9,178 bases of DNA from an uncultured Burkholderiales bacterium (GTDB lineage Bacteria; Pseudomonadota; Gammaproteobacteria; Burkholderiales; Burkholderiaceae): contig CAMLJY010000143.1 of assembly GCA_946480465.1 (NCBI GenBank), positions 1 through 9,178 of the forward strand, written 5' to 3'. Numbering within the stretch: the first letter of the stretch is position 1; each line of letters opens with the position of its first letter. The translations under genes and the position numbers were made by a program. The notes beneath the pieces were generated by a model. The model did no database searches. It was not told the DNA's origin and saw only the letters and a program-made list of their open reading frames with translations. This document shows positions 1 to 5,506 of the stretch, in pieces.

Positions 1-51
1 GACAAGCTGGGGCGGCACGCGGGTTTCATCGTCTATTCGCACGAGCTGTAG
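1..51 (+). CDS. 3' end of an unidentified gene (partial)
   Basis: The first 51 bases read in frame 1 as 16 codons ending in TAG at 49-51, giving the C-terminal peptide DKLGRHAGFIVYSHEL. The gene begins outside the window. The tail is too short to assign a family. It converges on the minus-strand RTX gene that ends at 206. Coding status rests only on the open frame and the GC-rich third positions, so this is a tentative call. Confidence 0.45.
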   Translation, partial: DKLGRHAGFIVYSHEL

Positions 52-205
52 CCGCCTGGCTGCGGCGCGCCCTGCCTTCCGTTCACCGGTCCCATGGCCG
101 GGCCGGCCACCCGCGCGGCGTTGCCGCGAGTCCCGTTCATGCCGCTGTCTTCATGCGGCGGCGACGATCGCGCAGGCCCCGATCTCTGCCGCGCAGGCTC
201 CTCGC
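52..205. other. Convergent intergenic region
   Basis: This stretch separates the end of the plus-strand partial gene from the stop of the minus-strand RTX gene. It is GC-rich and holds a few short dyads: GCCGC/GCGGC around a 9-nt loop near 139-158, and GGCCGG next to GCCGGCC near 97-109. An 8-nt direct repeat GCGCAGGC lies near 169-198. None is followed by a T-run on either strand, so no intrinsic terminator is called. Confidence 0.4.
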
Positions 206-2422
206 CTAGAGATCGAATGCCAGACCCGATTCGGACAGGCCGGCCAAGTCGATGCGGGCCGCGTTGAAAGATGAGTCGGCGGCGAGCTGCGCCAGCGAGA
301 CCTGCGTGAACCGGCCGCTCGAGATCCATCCCGCATACGCGGCCACTTCGGCTTCCGTCGGCGCGGCGCCGAAGAGGTTCTCGTACAACAGCGCGACGAC
401 GGCCGCATCCGAACGGCTCGGGCCCAGGCGCGCGTCCAGTGCCAGCGCGATGGCCTCCGGCACCGCCAGCCCGCCATCCAGCAATCCGAGCCCGACCGCT
501 ACGAAGTCGGGGCGCGCCACCGTGGCGGGACCGAACACTGCGCCCAGCACGCGCGCAACCTGACCGGCATGGCCGTCCAGGTCGAGTGCGACTCCTGTGT
601 CGGCGAAGCGCAGGCGTTCGACGTCCGACAGCCGATCGGTACCCTCCTCGCCCGCCAGTGCGCGGACGATGGTTCCGGCGGCCGCGACCGTCACCGCGTA
701 GTCGGCGCGTGCGCGGCCGTAGACCCCGGTGTCGACGCCGCTGCCGCCGTCGATGAGGTCATCGTCCATCCCCGGGATCAGTGCCACCGTACCCGCGGCG
801 AAGTCCGGGACGTTCACCGTGAACGCACCGCCGTGCACGCCATCGGGCTGGCCGACCTGGCGCGGCCCCTCGGGTGGCACGTACACGAGCTGCGTCGCCA
901 GGTCGGCCGCCATGCCATTGACCGTGACGCCTTCGACGTGCACGTACCGGTTGCCGCTGCTGGAGAAGTCGAGGAAGGCCCAATTGGTGAGATCCAGCGT
1001 GAAGCCGCGGCCGGCTTCGATCTGGAACGTCAGGTGCGTCGGACCGCTGATCTGGGCGCCGATGGCGGAGGTGATCGCCTGCGTCAGCACCGCCACGCCC
1101 TCGCTGTCGCGCACCGTGACCAGCGGCGGGACGCCGCCGGCCGCCACGCCGCGCAGCGTGACATCGACCAGGTAGCCAGACACCGGTTGCGGTGCGCTGT
1201 CGCCGCCGCGCAGCAGATCGTTGCCGTTGCCGCCGTGCAGCGCGTCAGCGCCGCCGCCGCCCGCCAACGTGTCGTGCCCGTAGCCGCCGTGCAGCGTGCC
1301 GCCATGGAACCCGTCATCCAGTACCAGGCCGATGCCCTGGCGCTGGCCCTGGAACCACGATGTCAACACGGTCCCGGCCGGCTTGTGCTGCGGCGACTCC
1401 GATAGCGGGCCGTTGACGAAGCGCGCTAGCCAGGTCGTGTCGTCTCGCACGTTGTTGTAGTTCTGGAAGGACACGCCGGCGAGCCAGCCGCTGTTGTGCT
1501 GCGTCATCGCCTGGAAGAAGCTCTCGTACAGGCGGGACTGCTCCTCGGCATCGGGCGAGAGTGGAATGGTCGGGTCGAAGACCCGCGCCTCGTCTGCCGC
1601 GGCACCGTCGAAGCTGTGGAATGCCTTGTCGGTGATCCAGATCTGCTTCCCATACGTCGCGGACAGGTCCATCAGGAACTGCAGCACGTCGTGGCCGCTC
1701 CTGTCGCTGCGGTACGCATCGACCAGGGCTTCGACGCTGGCGTTCGTGTCGGCCGTGAGGTTCGGGAACAGCCCGAGGCCGAGGTAGTCCAGCCGCTCGA
1801 TCAAGGCTGCCGGCAGCGCGCTGATGGAGTCGCTCCAGCCGGGCGTCCACCAGTTCGACGTGAGCACGCCGGAGAACACGTCCCGAATGCCGTCGGCCAG
1901 CGCCACCCACTTATCGGCCAGTTCGGGGCGGCGCACCAGATGCTGCGTCTCGTCGCCGAAAGGCACGAAGGCGGTGGCGCCGATGTCTTCGGCGAACCTT
2001 GCCAGCGCGAGCACGCGAGCGCCGAATGCGGACATCCATGCGGCAGGGTCCGCCGGGTTCGCGCGGTCGTTCTGACCGTTCGGGTCCGAACCCGAAATCG
2101 TGTCGGCCACGTGCACGAAGGTATTGATGGTCACCGTCATGCCGGCGGCTTGGATCAGTTGCGCCAGCGCGCGCACGGCGTCCAGCCCGGGCGACTCGGA
2201 TCGCGCAGGGTCGAAGCCCGAGGCCGTCGGGCTGGCCATCACGCCGACCGACAGGATCAGCGTCACGTTGTTCGCGCCCGTGGCGCGGATCTGCTCCACC
2301 ACGTCGGCCCAGGGCTCGTAGATCGTTGTATCGAGCACGTCGCCGAGCAGGTCGGCGTACTGGCCTTGGGCGTTGAAGAGAGGGATCTTGATTCCCTGGA
2401 TTTCGAAGGGCTGGATCGGCAT
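206..2422 (-). CDS. Secreted RTX protein with GH113-like glycoside hydrolase domain and DUF4214-like C-terminus
   Basis: The 738-residue protein has three parts. Residues about 7-345 align by eye with the GH113 (endo-mannanase-type, clan GH-A) TIM barrel. FVPFGDE (E158) sits where the family has its acid/base Glu, VFSGVLTSNWW matches the family's YxGxLTYxANW, RLDYLGLGLFP matches LDYIGI, and ITDKAFHSFDGAA is followed by EEQSRLYESFF. The usual nucleophile Glu of the TEVGY-like segment is Asp265 here. Residues 379-407 are three calcium-binding RTX nonapeptides, and a further RTX-like turn lies at 551-569 (DDDLIDGGSGVD). Between them is a beta-rich module. Residues about 615-725 resemble DUF4214. 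There is no N-terminal signal peptide, as expected for type I secretion, but no exporter genes are in the window. An in-frame TAG four codons upstream makes this ATG the first possible start; no clear Shine-Dalgarno precedes it. The gene lies 36 nt after the ketosynthase, probably in one operon. Mannan as substrate is only a family-based guess. Confidence 0.85.
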   Translation of the reverse strand: MPIQPFEIQGIKIPLFNAQGQYADLLGDVLDTTIYEPWADVVEQIRATGANNVTLILSVGVMASPTASGFDPARSESPGLDAVRALAQLIQAAGMTVTINTFVHVADTISGSDPNGQNDRANPADPAAWMSAFGARVLALARFAEDIGATAFVPFGDETQHLVRRPELADKWVALADGIRDVFSGVLTSNWWTPGWSDSISALPAALIERLDYLGLGLFPNLTADTNASVEALVDAYRSDRSGHDVLQFLMDLSATYGKQIWITDKAFHSFDGAAADEARVFDPTIPLSPDAEEQSRLYESFFQAMTQHNSGWLAGVSFQNYNNVRDDTTWLARFVNGPLSESPQHKPAGTVLTSWFQGQRQGIGLVLDDGFHGGTLHGGYGHDTLAGGGGADALHGGNGNDLLRGGDSAPQPVSGYLVDVTLRGVAAGGVPPLVTVRDSEGVAVLTQAITSAIGAQISGPTHLTFQIEAGRGFTLDLTNWAFLDFSSSGNRYVHVEGVTVNGMAADLATQLVYVPPEGPRQVGQPDGVHGGAFTVNVPDFAAGTVALIPGMDDDLIDGGSGVDTGVYGRARADYAVTVAAAGTIVRALAGEEGTDRLSDVERLRFADTGVALDLDGHAGQVARVLGAVFGPATVARPDFVAVGLGLLDGGLAVPEAIALALDARLGPSRSDAAVVALLYENLFGAAPTEAEVAAYAGWISSGRFTQVSLAQLAADSSFNAARIDLAGLSESGLAFDL
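788..1186 (-). other. Beta-rich module inserted between RTX blocks, possible Ca-dependent carbohydrate-binding module
   Basis: Residues about 413-545 of the RTX protein are rich in alternating hydrophobic residues and lack RTX repeats. The pattern NRYVHVEGVTVNGM at 491-504 resembles the aromatic/acidic strand of calcium-dependent xylan-binding modules (CBM36/CBM60 type), where a DRNLYVDxxxVNG-like segment is typical. Such modules are often linked to glycoside hydrolases in RTX proteins. The resemblance is by eye only, and the DR residues expected just before the strand read GN here, so the assignment is weak. Confidence 0.35.
1202..1288 (-). repeat. RTX nonapeptide repeat block (three 9-residue units)
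   Basis: Residues 379-405 read as GGYGHDTLA, GGGGADALH and GGNGNDLLR, followed by GG. This matches the GGxGxDxUx consensus that forms the calcium-binding parallel beta-roll. In the DNA this appears as recurrent GCCGCCGTGCAG-type segments. Three units is short for an RTX roll, so folding may rely on the second turn near residues 551-569. Confidence 0.9.
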
Positions 2423-2458
2423 GCGCCGATGCTAGCGGGGACGGGCCGCCGCCGGGCA

Positions 2459-3748
2459 TCAAGCTGCCCAGCGCTTGAAGACCACGCTGGCATTCACACC
2501 GCCAAAGCCGAAACCGTTGGCCATCGCGTGGATGATGGGCATGTGCCGCGGTGCGCCGCGCACGATGTCCAGGCCCTCCGCAAGCGCGTCGGGCTGGTCG
2601 AGGTTCAGGGTCATCGGCACGGTTTGGTCGCGCAAGGCCAATGCCGTGAAGATCGCCGCCAGGCCGCCGGCGGCGCCCAGCAGGTGGCCTGTCGCCGACT
2701 TCGTGGCGGTGATGGCGAGTGAGGCGCCGGCGCCGAACAAGTCGCGCACGGCGGCCAATTCGCTCGAGTCGCCGGCCGGTGTCGAGGTCGCGTGGGCATT
2801 GAGATGCTGAACGTCGGATGGGGCCAGGCCGGCCTGCGCCAGGGCCGCCTGCATCGAGCGCCGCGCGCCGCTGCCGTCTTCGGGGCCGGCGGTGATGTGG
2901 AACGCATCGGCGCTGGTGCCATAGCCGATGAGTTCGGCCAGCGGTGCTGCGCCACGCGCCAGCGCGTGCTCGAGCGATTCGATCACCAGCATGCCGGCGC
3001 CTTCACCCATCACGAATCCGTCGCGCGCCAGGTCGAAGGGCCGCGAGGCGCGGGCCGGTGTGGCGGTGAAGCCGGTGGAGACCGCCTTCGCCGCGGCGAA
3101 AGCACCCAGGCTGACGCGGTCGAGCGCGGCTTCGGCGCCACCGCACACCGCGATGTCGGCCTCGCCGCAGCGGATCAGCCGGGCCGCGTCACCGATGGCC
3201 TGGATGCTCGCGGCGCAAGCCGTCACCGGGGCGCCGATCGGCCCCTTCAGGCCGTGCCTGATCGACACGTGGCCTGCGGCAAGGTTGACCAGGAACGAGG
3301 GGATCGTGAACGGCGACAGGCGCCTCGGCCCGCGCGTCTCGGTCGTGCGCACCGCACCCGCGATCGCTGGAAATCCACCGATGCCCGATGCGATGACCGT
3401 GGCCGTGCGCCGCTGCGAGGATTCGTCGGCCGGGGCCCATTGCGCTTGCGCGAGCGCCTCTTGCGCGGCGGCGAGGGCGAAGGCGATGAAGCGGTCCATC
3501 TTGCGCTGGTCCTTGGCCGGCACGAAGCGGTCGACGTCGAAGCCGCCGTGCGCATCCTCGCGCACGTCCGGCACCACGCCGCCCACGCGGGCGGCGATGT
3601 CGGCCGTCATCGAATCCGGCAGCAGGCGCAGGCCCGACTGGCCGGCGAGCAGCCGCTGCCAGGCCAGTTCCACGCCGCAGCCCAGCGGCGAGACCATGCC
3701 CATGCCGGTGACGACGATTCGGCGATTCGCAATCGGAGTGGCGTGCAT
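2459..3748 (-). CDS. Beta-ketoacyl-ACP synthase II family protein (FabF-like)
   Basis: With the ATG at 3748 the protein has 429 residues, close to the usual 410-430 of KAS II. It carries out decarboxylating Claisen condensation of malonyl-ACP with an acyl thioester in the cytoplasm. The N-terminus has RRIVVTGMGMVSPLG. The nucleophile Cys178 is in VTACAAS, His319 in NAHATSTPAGD, Lys350 and His355 in ATKSATGHLLGAAGG, and the Gly-rich loop is GFGFGGVNAS near the C-terminus, so the Cys-His-His triad is complete. An upstream in-frame ATG at 3790 would add 14 residues, but it lies within or upstream of the predicted promoter. The ATG at 3748 has a modest GGAA just upstream. No acyl carrier protein, ketoreductase or dehydratase is adjacent, so this looks like an accessory ketosynthase rather than the housekeeping fab cluster. 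Divergent TetR control is likely. The physiological substrate is unknown. Confidence 0.9.
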   Translation of the reverse strand: MHATPIANRRIVVTGMGMVSPLGCGVELAWQRLLAGQSGLRLLPDSMTADIAARVGGVVPDVREDAHGGFDVDRFVPAKDQRKMDRFIAFALAAAQEALAQAQWAPADESSQRRTATVIASGIGGFPAIAGAVRTTETRGPRRLSPFTIPSFLVNLAAGHVSIRHGLKGPIGAPVTACAASIQAIGDAARLIRCGEADIAVCGGAEAALDRVSLGAFAAAKAVSTGFTATPARASRPFDLARDGFVMGEGAGMLVIESLEHALARGAAPLAELIGYGTSADAFHITAGPEDGSGARRSMQAALAQAGLAPSDVQHLNAHATSTPAGDSSELAAVRDLFGAGASLAITATKSATGHLLGAAGGLAAIFTALALRDQTVPMTLNLDQPDALAEGLDIVRGAPRHMPIIHAMANGFGFGGVNASVVFKRWAA

Positions 3749-3770
3749 GGATTCCGTCGTGGTCGATCTA

Positions 3771-3815
3771 TTGATGATGATCGACATCATACGTTATGCG
3801 TATGATCATCATCAA
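3771..3815. promoter_or_regulatory. Nested inverted repeats, candidate TetR operator
   Basis: Two perfect inverted repeats overlap. The inner one is ATCATACG (3786-3793), spacer TTATG, CGTATGAT (3799-3806). The outer one is TTGATGATGAT (3771-3781) paired with ATCATCATCAA (3805-3815). The inner repeat covers the predicted minus-strand -10 element, so a dimer bound there would block the ketosynthase promoter. It also lies about 40 nt upstream of the tetR start codon, which fits autoregulation. That the TetR protein binds here is an inference from position and symmetry. Confidence 0.6.
3786..3815 (-). promoter_or_regulatory. Predicted promoter of the ketosynthase-RTX operon
   Basis: Read on the minus strand, TTGATG (3815-3810) and TATGAT (3791-3786) form a sigma-70-like -35/-10 pair with an 18-nt spacer; TATGAT matches TATAAT at five of six positions. 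Transcription would begin near 3778, downstream of the ATG at 3790. This supports translation from the ATG at 3748 with a leader of about 30 nt. The site is in the only AT-rich patch of the window. Confidence 0.6.
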
Positions 3816-3833
3816 AAATCGATGCCAACCGCA

Positions 3834-3841
3834 TGAAAGGA
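3834..3841 (+). promoter_or_regulatory. Ribosome binding site that fixes the tetR start
   Basis: GAAAGGA ends 5 nt before the ATG at 3847. This is the best Shine-Dalgarno match in the area and favours this start over the upstream in-frame ATG at 3796, which falls inside the operator dyad and would add a non-conserved 17-residue extension. Confidence 0.65.
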
Positions 3842-3846
3842 TGTTC

Positions 3847-4491
3847 ATGAAAGTCTCGAAGGCCCAGGTGTCCGAGAACCGCCTCGCCATCCTGCAGGCC
3901 GCGGCGCGCCTGTACCGCGAGCGCGGATTCACCGGCGTGGGCGTGGCCGACATCACGCGCGAAGCCGGGCTCACCCACGGCGGGCTGTACCGGCATTTCG
4001 AATCGAAGGACGCACTGGCGGCCGAGGCCTGCGAATACGCGTTCGAATGGAAGCTCTCCGAGCTGGAGGCACCTGGCGCCGATGCGCGCGCCGACGCCGG
4101 CGGGTTCCTTCGAAGGGGAGTCGCGAATTACCTGTCGCGGCAGCACCGCGACAACGTGGGCCAGGGCTGCCCTGTGGCTGCGCTGGCGGCGGACGCGGCG
4201 CGCGAAACCGGCGCGATCGCGGACGCCTTCGCCCAGGGCATCGGGCACTACATGGCGCTGTTCGCGCAGCGGCGGCCCGATGGCACCGAGGCCGCGCAGA
4301 TCGAAGCCGAGGACCGGGTGCGCGCCATTGCGATGCTGTCCACCATGGTCGGCGGCTTGATCCTCGCGCGAGCCACCGCGCAGGGATTGCCGGCGTTGTC
4401 GGACGAGATTCTCTCGACCTTGCGCGAGCATCTGGCGCTGACGTGGAACCTCGACGATGCCGACCTCGATGGGCGCGAGCGGCGTCGATAG
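3847..4491 (+). CDS. TetR/AcrR family transcriptional regulator
   Basis: The 214-residue protein is a normal-length TetR family repressor. The N-terminal helix-turn-helix covers about residues 10-56: NRLAILQAAARLYRERGF, then VADITREAGLTHGGLYRHFESKDAL, the classic recognition-helix pattern. The remainder is a helical ligand and dimer domain. It contains a GCPVAALAAD motif with Cys108, matching in place the GCLxxKLSAE motif of NemR, whose Cys106 senses electrophiles. A further cysteine is Cys62. The gene is divergent from the ketosynthase-RTX operon over a dyad-rich 98-nt region and is probably its repressor. The ligand is unknown; a reactive aldehyde, quinone or chlorine species is possible by analogy only. 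Confidence 0.9.
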   Translation: MKVSKAQVSENRLAILQAAARLYRERGFTGVGVADITREAGLTHGGLYRHFESKDALAAEACEYAFEWKLSELEAPGADARADAGGFLRRGVANYLSRQHRDNVGQGCPVAALAADAARETGAIADAFAQGIGHYMALFAQRRPDGTEAAQIEAEDRVRAIAMLSTMVGGLILARATAQGLPALSDEILSTLREHLALTWNLDDADLDGRERRR

Positions 4492-4506
4492 CAGGGCTTG
4501 CGGGTG

Positions 4507-4518
4507 GCGGCCGGCCGC
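4507..4518. repeat. 12-bp perfect palindrome
   Basis: GCGGCC followed directly by GGCCGC forms a loopless 12-bp palindrome. It lies between the tetR stop and the -35 box of the metal-response promoter. No T-run follows, so it is not called as a terminator. It may simply reflect high GC content. Confidence 0.4.
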
Positions 4519-4549
4519 TTGACCCTCAAGCCGCTTGAGGTCCTACCGT
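4519..4549 (+). promoter_or_regulatory. MerR-type promoter/operator with 19-nt spacer
   Basis: A -35 box TTGACC (4519-4524) and a weak -10 TACCGT (4544-4549) are separated by 19 nt, the overlong spacing that defines promoters activated by MerR-family proteins through DNA distortion. Centred in the spacer is a perfect dyad, CCTCAAGC (4524-4531) and GCTTGAGG (4533-4540), around a single base. The half-site CCTCAAG is also that of the SoxR operator and of other MerR-family sites. The position 40 nt upstream of the MerF-like ATG, with merR as the next gene, points to control by that MerR protein. Confidence 0.8.
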
Positions 4550-4577
4550 CTCGGCGTGGGCGATGTGCCCAGCCATC

Positions 4578-4581
4578 GGAG
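4578..4581 (+). promoter_or_regulatory. Ribosome binding site of the MerF-like gene
   Basis: GGAG ends 7 nt before the ATG at 4589. This supports that start over the in-frame TTG at 4535, which lies inside the operator dyad and upstream of the predicted transcription start. Confidence 0.65.
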
Positions 4582-4588
4582 ACACGAC

Positions 4589-4918
4589 ATGAAACCTTGG
4601 AAAGCCGCCGTGGGCGTTGGCGTCGCCTGTGCGGCCTGCTGTGCGGTGCCGCTGCTGGGCGGTGCTGCCGCGCTGGCCGCGGGATCGGCCACGCTGGCCG
4701 CGGCGGGGTCGGCCTTGCTGGCGTGCGCCGACGAGTTGGCGCCGCTGGCGCTCGTGCTGCTGGGGTTGGCGGCGGCCGGCGGGGGCTTCGTCTTGTGGCG
4801 GCGAGCGCGTGAAGGCGCCGATGCCGGCGCGCTTCGGCTTTTCAAGCGCCTTCTGCCCGGATCGCGACGAGCGGCCACGCCCAAGGCCTGCGGCTGCCCA
4901 CCCGGGACGTGCGGTTGA
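4589..4918 (+). CDS. Small MerF-like integral membrane protein, putative metal transporter
   Basis: The 109-residue protein has two hydrophobic segments, about residues 7-46 (ending near the polar CADE at 46-49) and 51-70, the second followed by a positive WRRAR stop-transfer. The first begins with CAACCAVP (Cys14, Cys17, Cys18), comparable to the vicinal-cysteine CCxxP of the mercuric transporters MerF and MerT. The second, LAPLALVLLGLAAAGGGF, matches the LLPALAIFIGLTIYA part of MerF in layout. The tail ends in CGCPPGTC (Cys101, 103, 108), recalling the C-terminal CC pair of MerF. It probably moves or binds a soft metal ion at the inner membrane. It sits under a MerR-type promoter and 24 nt before the merR gene, in one operon. 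MerA, MerP and MerT are absent nearby, so Hg(II) is not certain. The sequence is Ala/Gly-rich, so the alignment is by motif only. Confidence 0.75.
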   Translation: MKPWKAAVGVGVACAACCAVPLLGGAAALAAGSATLAAAGSALLACADELAPLALVLLGLAAAGGGFVLWRRAREGADAGALRLFKRLLPGSRRAATPKACGCPPGTCG

Positions 4919-4942
4919 CGGGAGCGTGGCTACGATGGCGGG

Positions 4943-5407
4943 ATGAGCGCAAGACTGTCGATCGGCCTCGTCGCCCGCCGGGCAGGCTGCACCGTGCCGA
5001 CCATCCGCTACTACGAGGAGATCGGCCTGCTGCCGCCGGCCGGCCGCACGGAGGCGGGCCAGCGTCACTACGACGAGCGCACGGTTCGCCGCCTTGCATT
5101 CATCCGCCGCTGCCGCGACTTCGGCTTCTCGCTCGAACAGGTCCGTGAACTGGTCGGCCTGGTCGATCAGCCCGACCGGCCTTGTGCCGAGCTGCGCGAC
5201 ATCGCGGCGCTTCACCTGCAGCAGGTGCGCAGCAAGCTGGACGAACTGAAGGCGCTCGAAGCCAGCCTGAGCGCCTTCGTCTGCGGCTGCGAGTCGGCCT
5301 GCGCCGGTGGGCCGGTCATCGATTGCACGATCCTCGAGGACCTGGCACTGGCGCCGGGCCAGCCCGGCGCCGTTCGGCAAGGCGGCGGCGCCTGCTGCGC
5401 TTCCTGA
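4943..5407 (+). CDS. MerR-family metal-responsive transcriptional regulator (ZntR/CadR/CueR-like)
   Basis: The 154-residue protein has the MerR winged helix-turn-helix at 5-75: LSIGLVARRAGCTVPTIRYY, then EEIGLLPP, RHYDERTVRRLAFIRRCRDFGFSLEQVREL. A long dimerisation helix follows at about 82-112. The metal loop is Cys-rich: Cys81 before the helix; Cys114, Cys116 and Cys120; Cys128 in DCTILEDL; and a terminal GACC (Cys151, Cys152). Family knowledge: Cys at the position before the dimer helix marks sensors of divalent ions (ZntR, CadR, PbrR, MerR), whereas CueR has Ser. The C120-x7-C128 spacing and the DCTILEDL stretch recall CueR DCPIIENL and ZntR YCSILEAL. It probably activates the promoter at 4519-4549, driving the MerF-like gene and itself. 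No strong Shine-Dalgarno precedes the ATG; the nearest GGAG is 18 nt away, so translational coupling is possible. The exact metal cannot be read from sequence. Confidence 0.9.
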   Translation: MSARLSIGLVARRAGCTVPTIRYYEEIGLLPPAGRTEAGQRHYDERTVRRLAFIRRCRDFGFSLEQVRELVGLVDQPDRPCAELRDIAALHLQQVRSKLDELKALEASLSAFVCGCESACAGGPVIDCTILEDLALAPGQPGAVRQGGGACCAS

Positions 5408-5506
5408 CTCAGCCGTTGCCCGAACCCTCCGGCTGTCTTGCCGCCTGCAGCGTCGCCCTGAAAGACGTGTCGGGTCGTGGCCGCGGTGCTGTCGGCGGGC
5501 TCGAAT
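5408..5506. other. Convergent intergenic region
   Basis: The merR gene and the minus-strand exported-protein gene converge here over 99 nt. I see no convincing stem followed by a T-run on either strand. The region is GC-rich with only short dyads, so termination is either Rho-dependent or not recognisable by eye. Confidence 0.4.

Noticed and set aside
97..158. Rho-independent terminator after the RTX gene
   Set aside because: The short GC dyads have no T-run behind them on either strand and are common by chance in this composition.
1496..2722. Plus-strand open frame of 408 codons antisense to the RTX and ketosynthase genes
   Set aside because: It spans two real genes and their intergenic gap, its composition is Arg/His/Val-rich without motifs, and it has no Shine-Dalgarno.
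3749..3790. Longer ketosynthase start at the ATG of 3790
   Set aside because: The extra 14 residues lie across the predicted transcription start and operator and are not part of the conserved ketosynthase N-terminus; the ATG at 3748 is preferred.
2792..3805. Plus-strand open frame of 337 codons antisense to the ketosynthase
   Set aside because: The minus strand carries the full Cys-His-His ketosynthase signature over the same bases; the antisense product is Arg/Ala-rich and motif-free.
3786..3815. Sigma-70 promoter for tetR using TTGATG at 3771-3776 and TATGAT at 3801-3806
   Set aside because: The two boxes are individually good but 24 nt apart. A 17-18-nt spacing gives only poor -10 matches, so no plus-strand promoter was called.
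4507..4518. Terminator hairpin after tetR
   Set aside because: The palindrome has no loop bases and no T-run, so it does not fit an intrinsic terminator.
4526..5380. Minus-strand open frame of 284 codons antisense to the MerF-like and merR genes
   Set aside because: It crosses the MerR operator and two well-supported genes, and shows no domain pattern.
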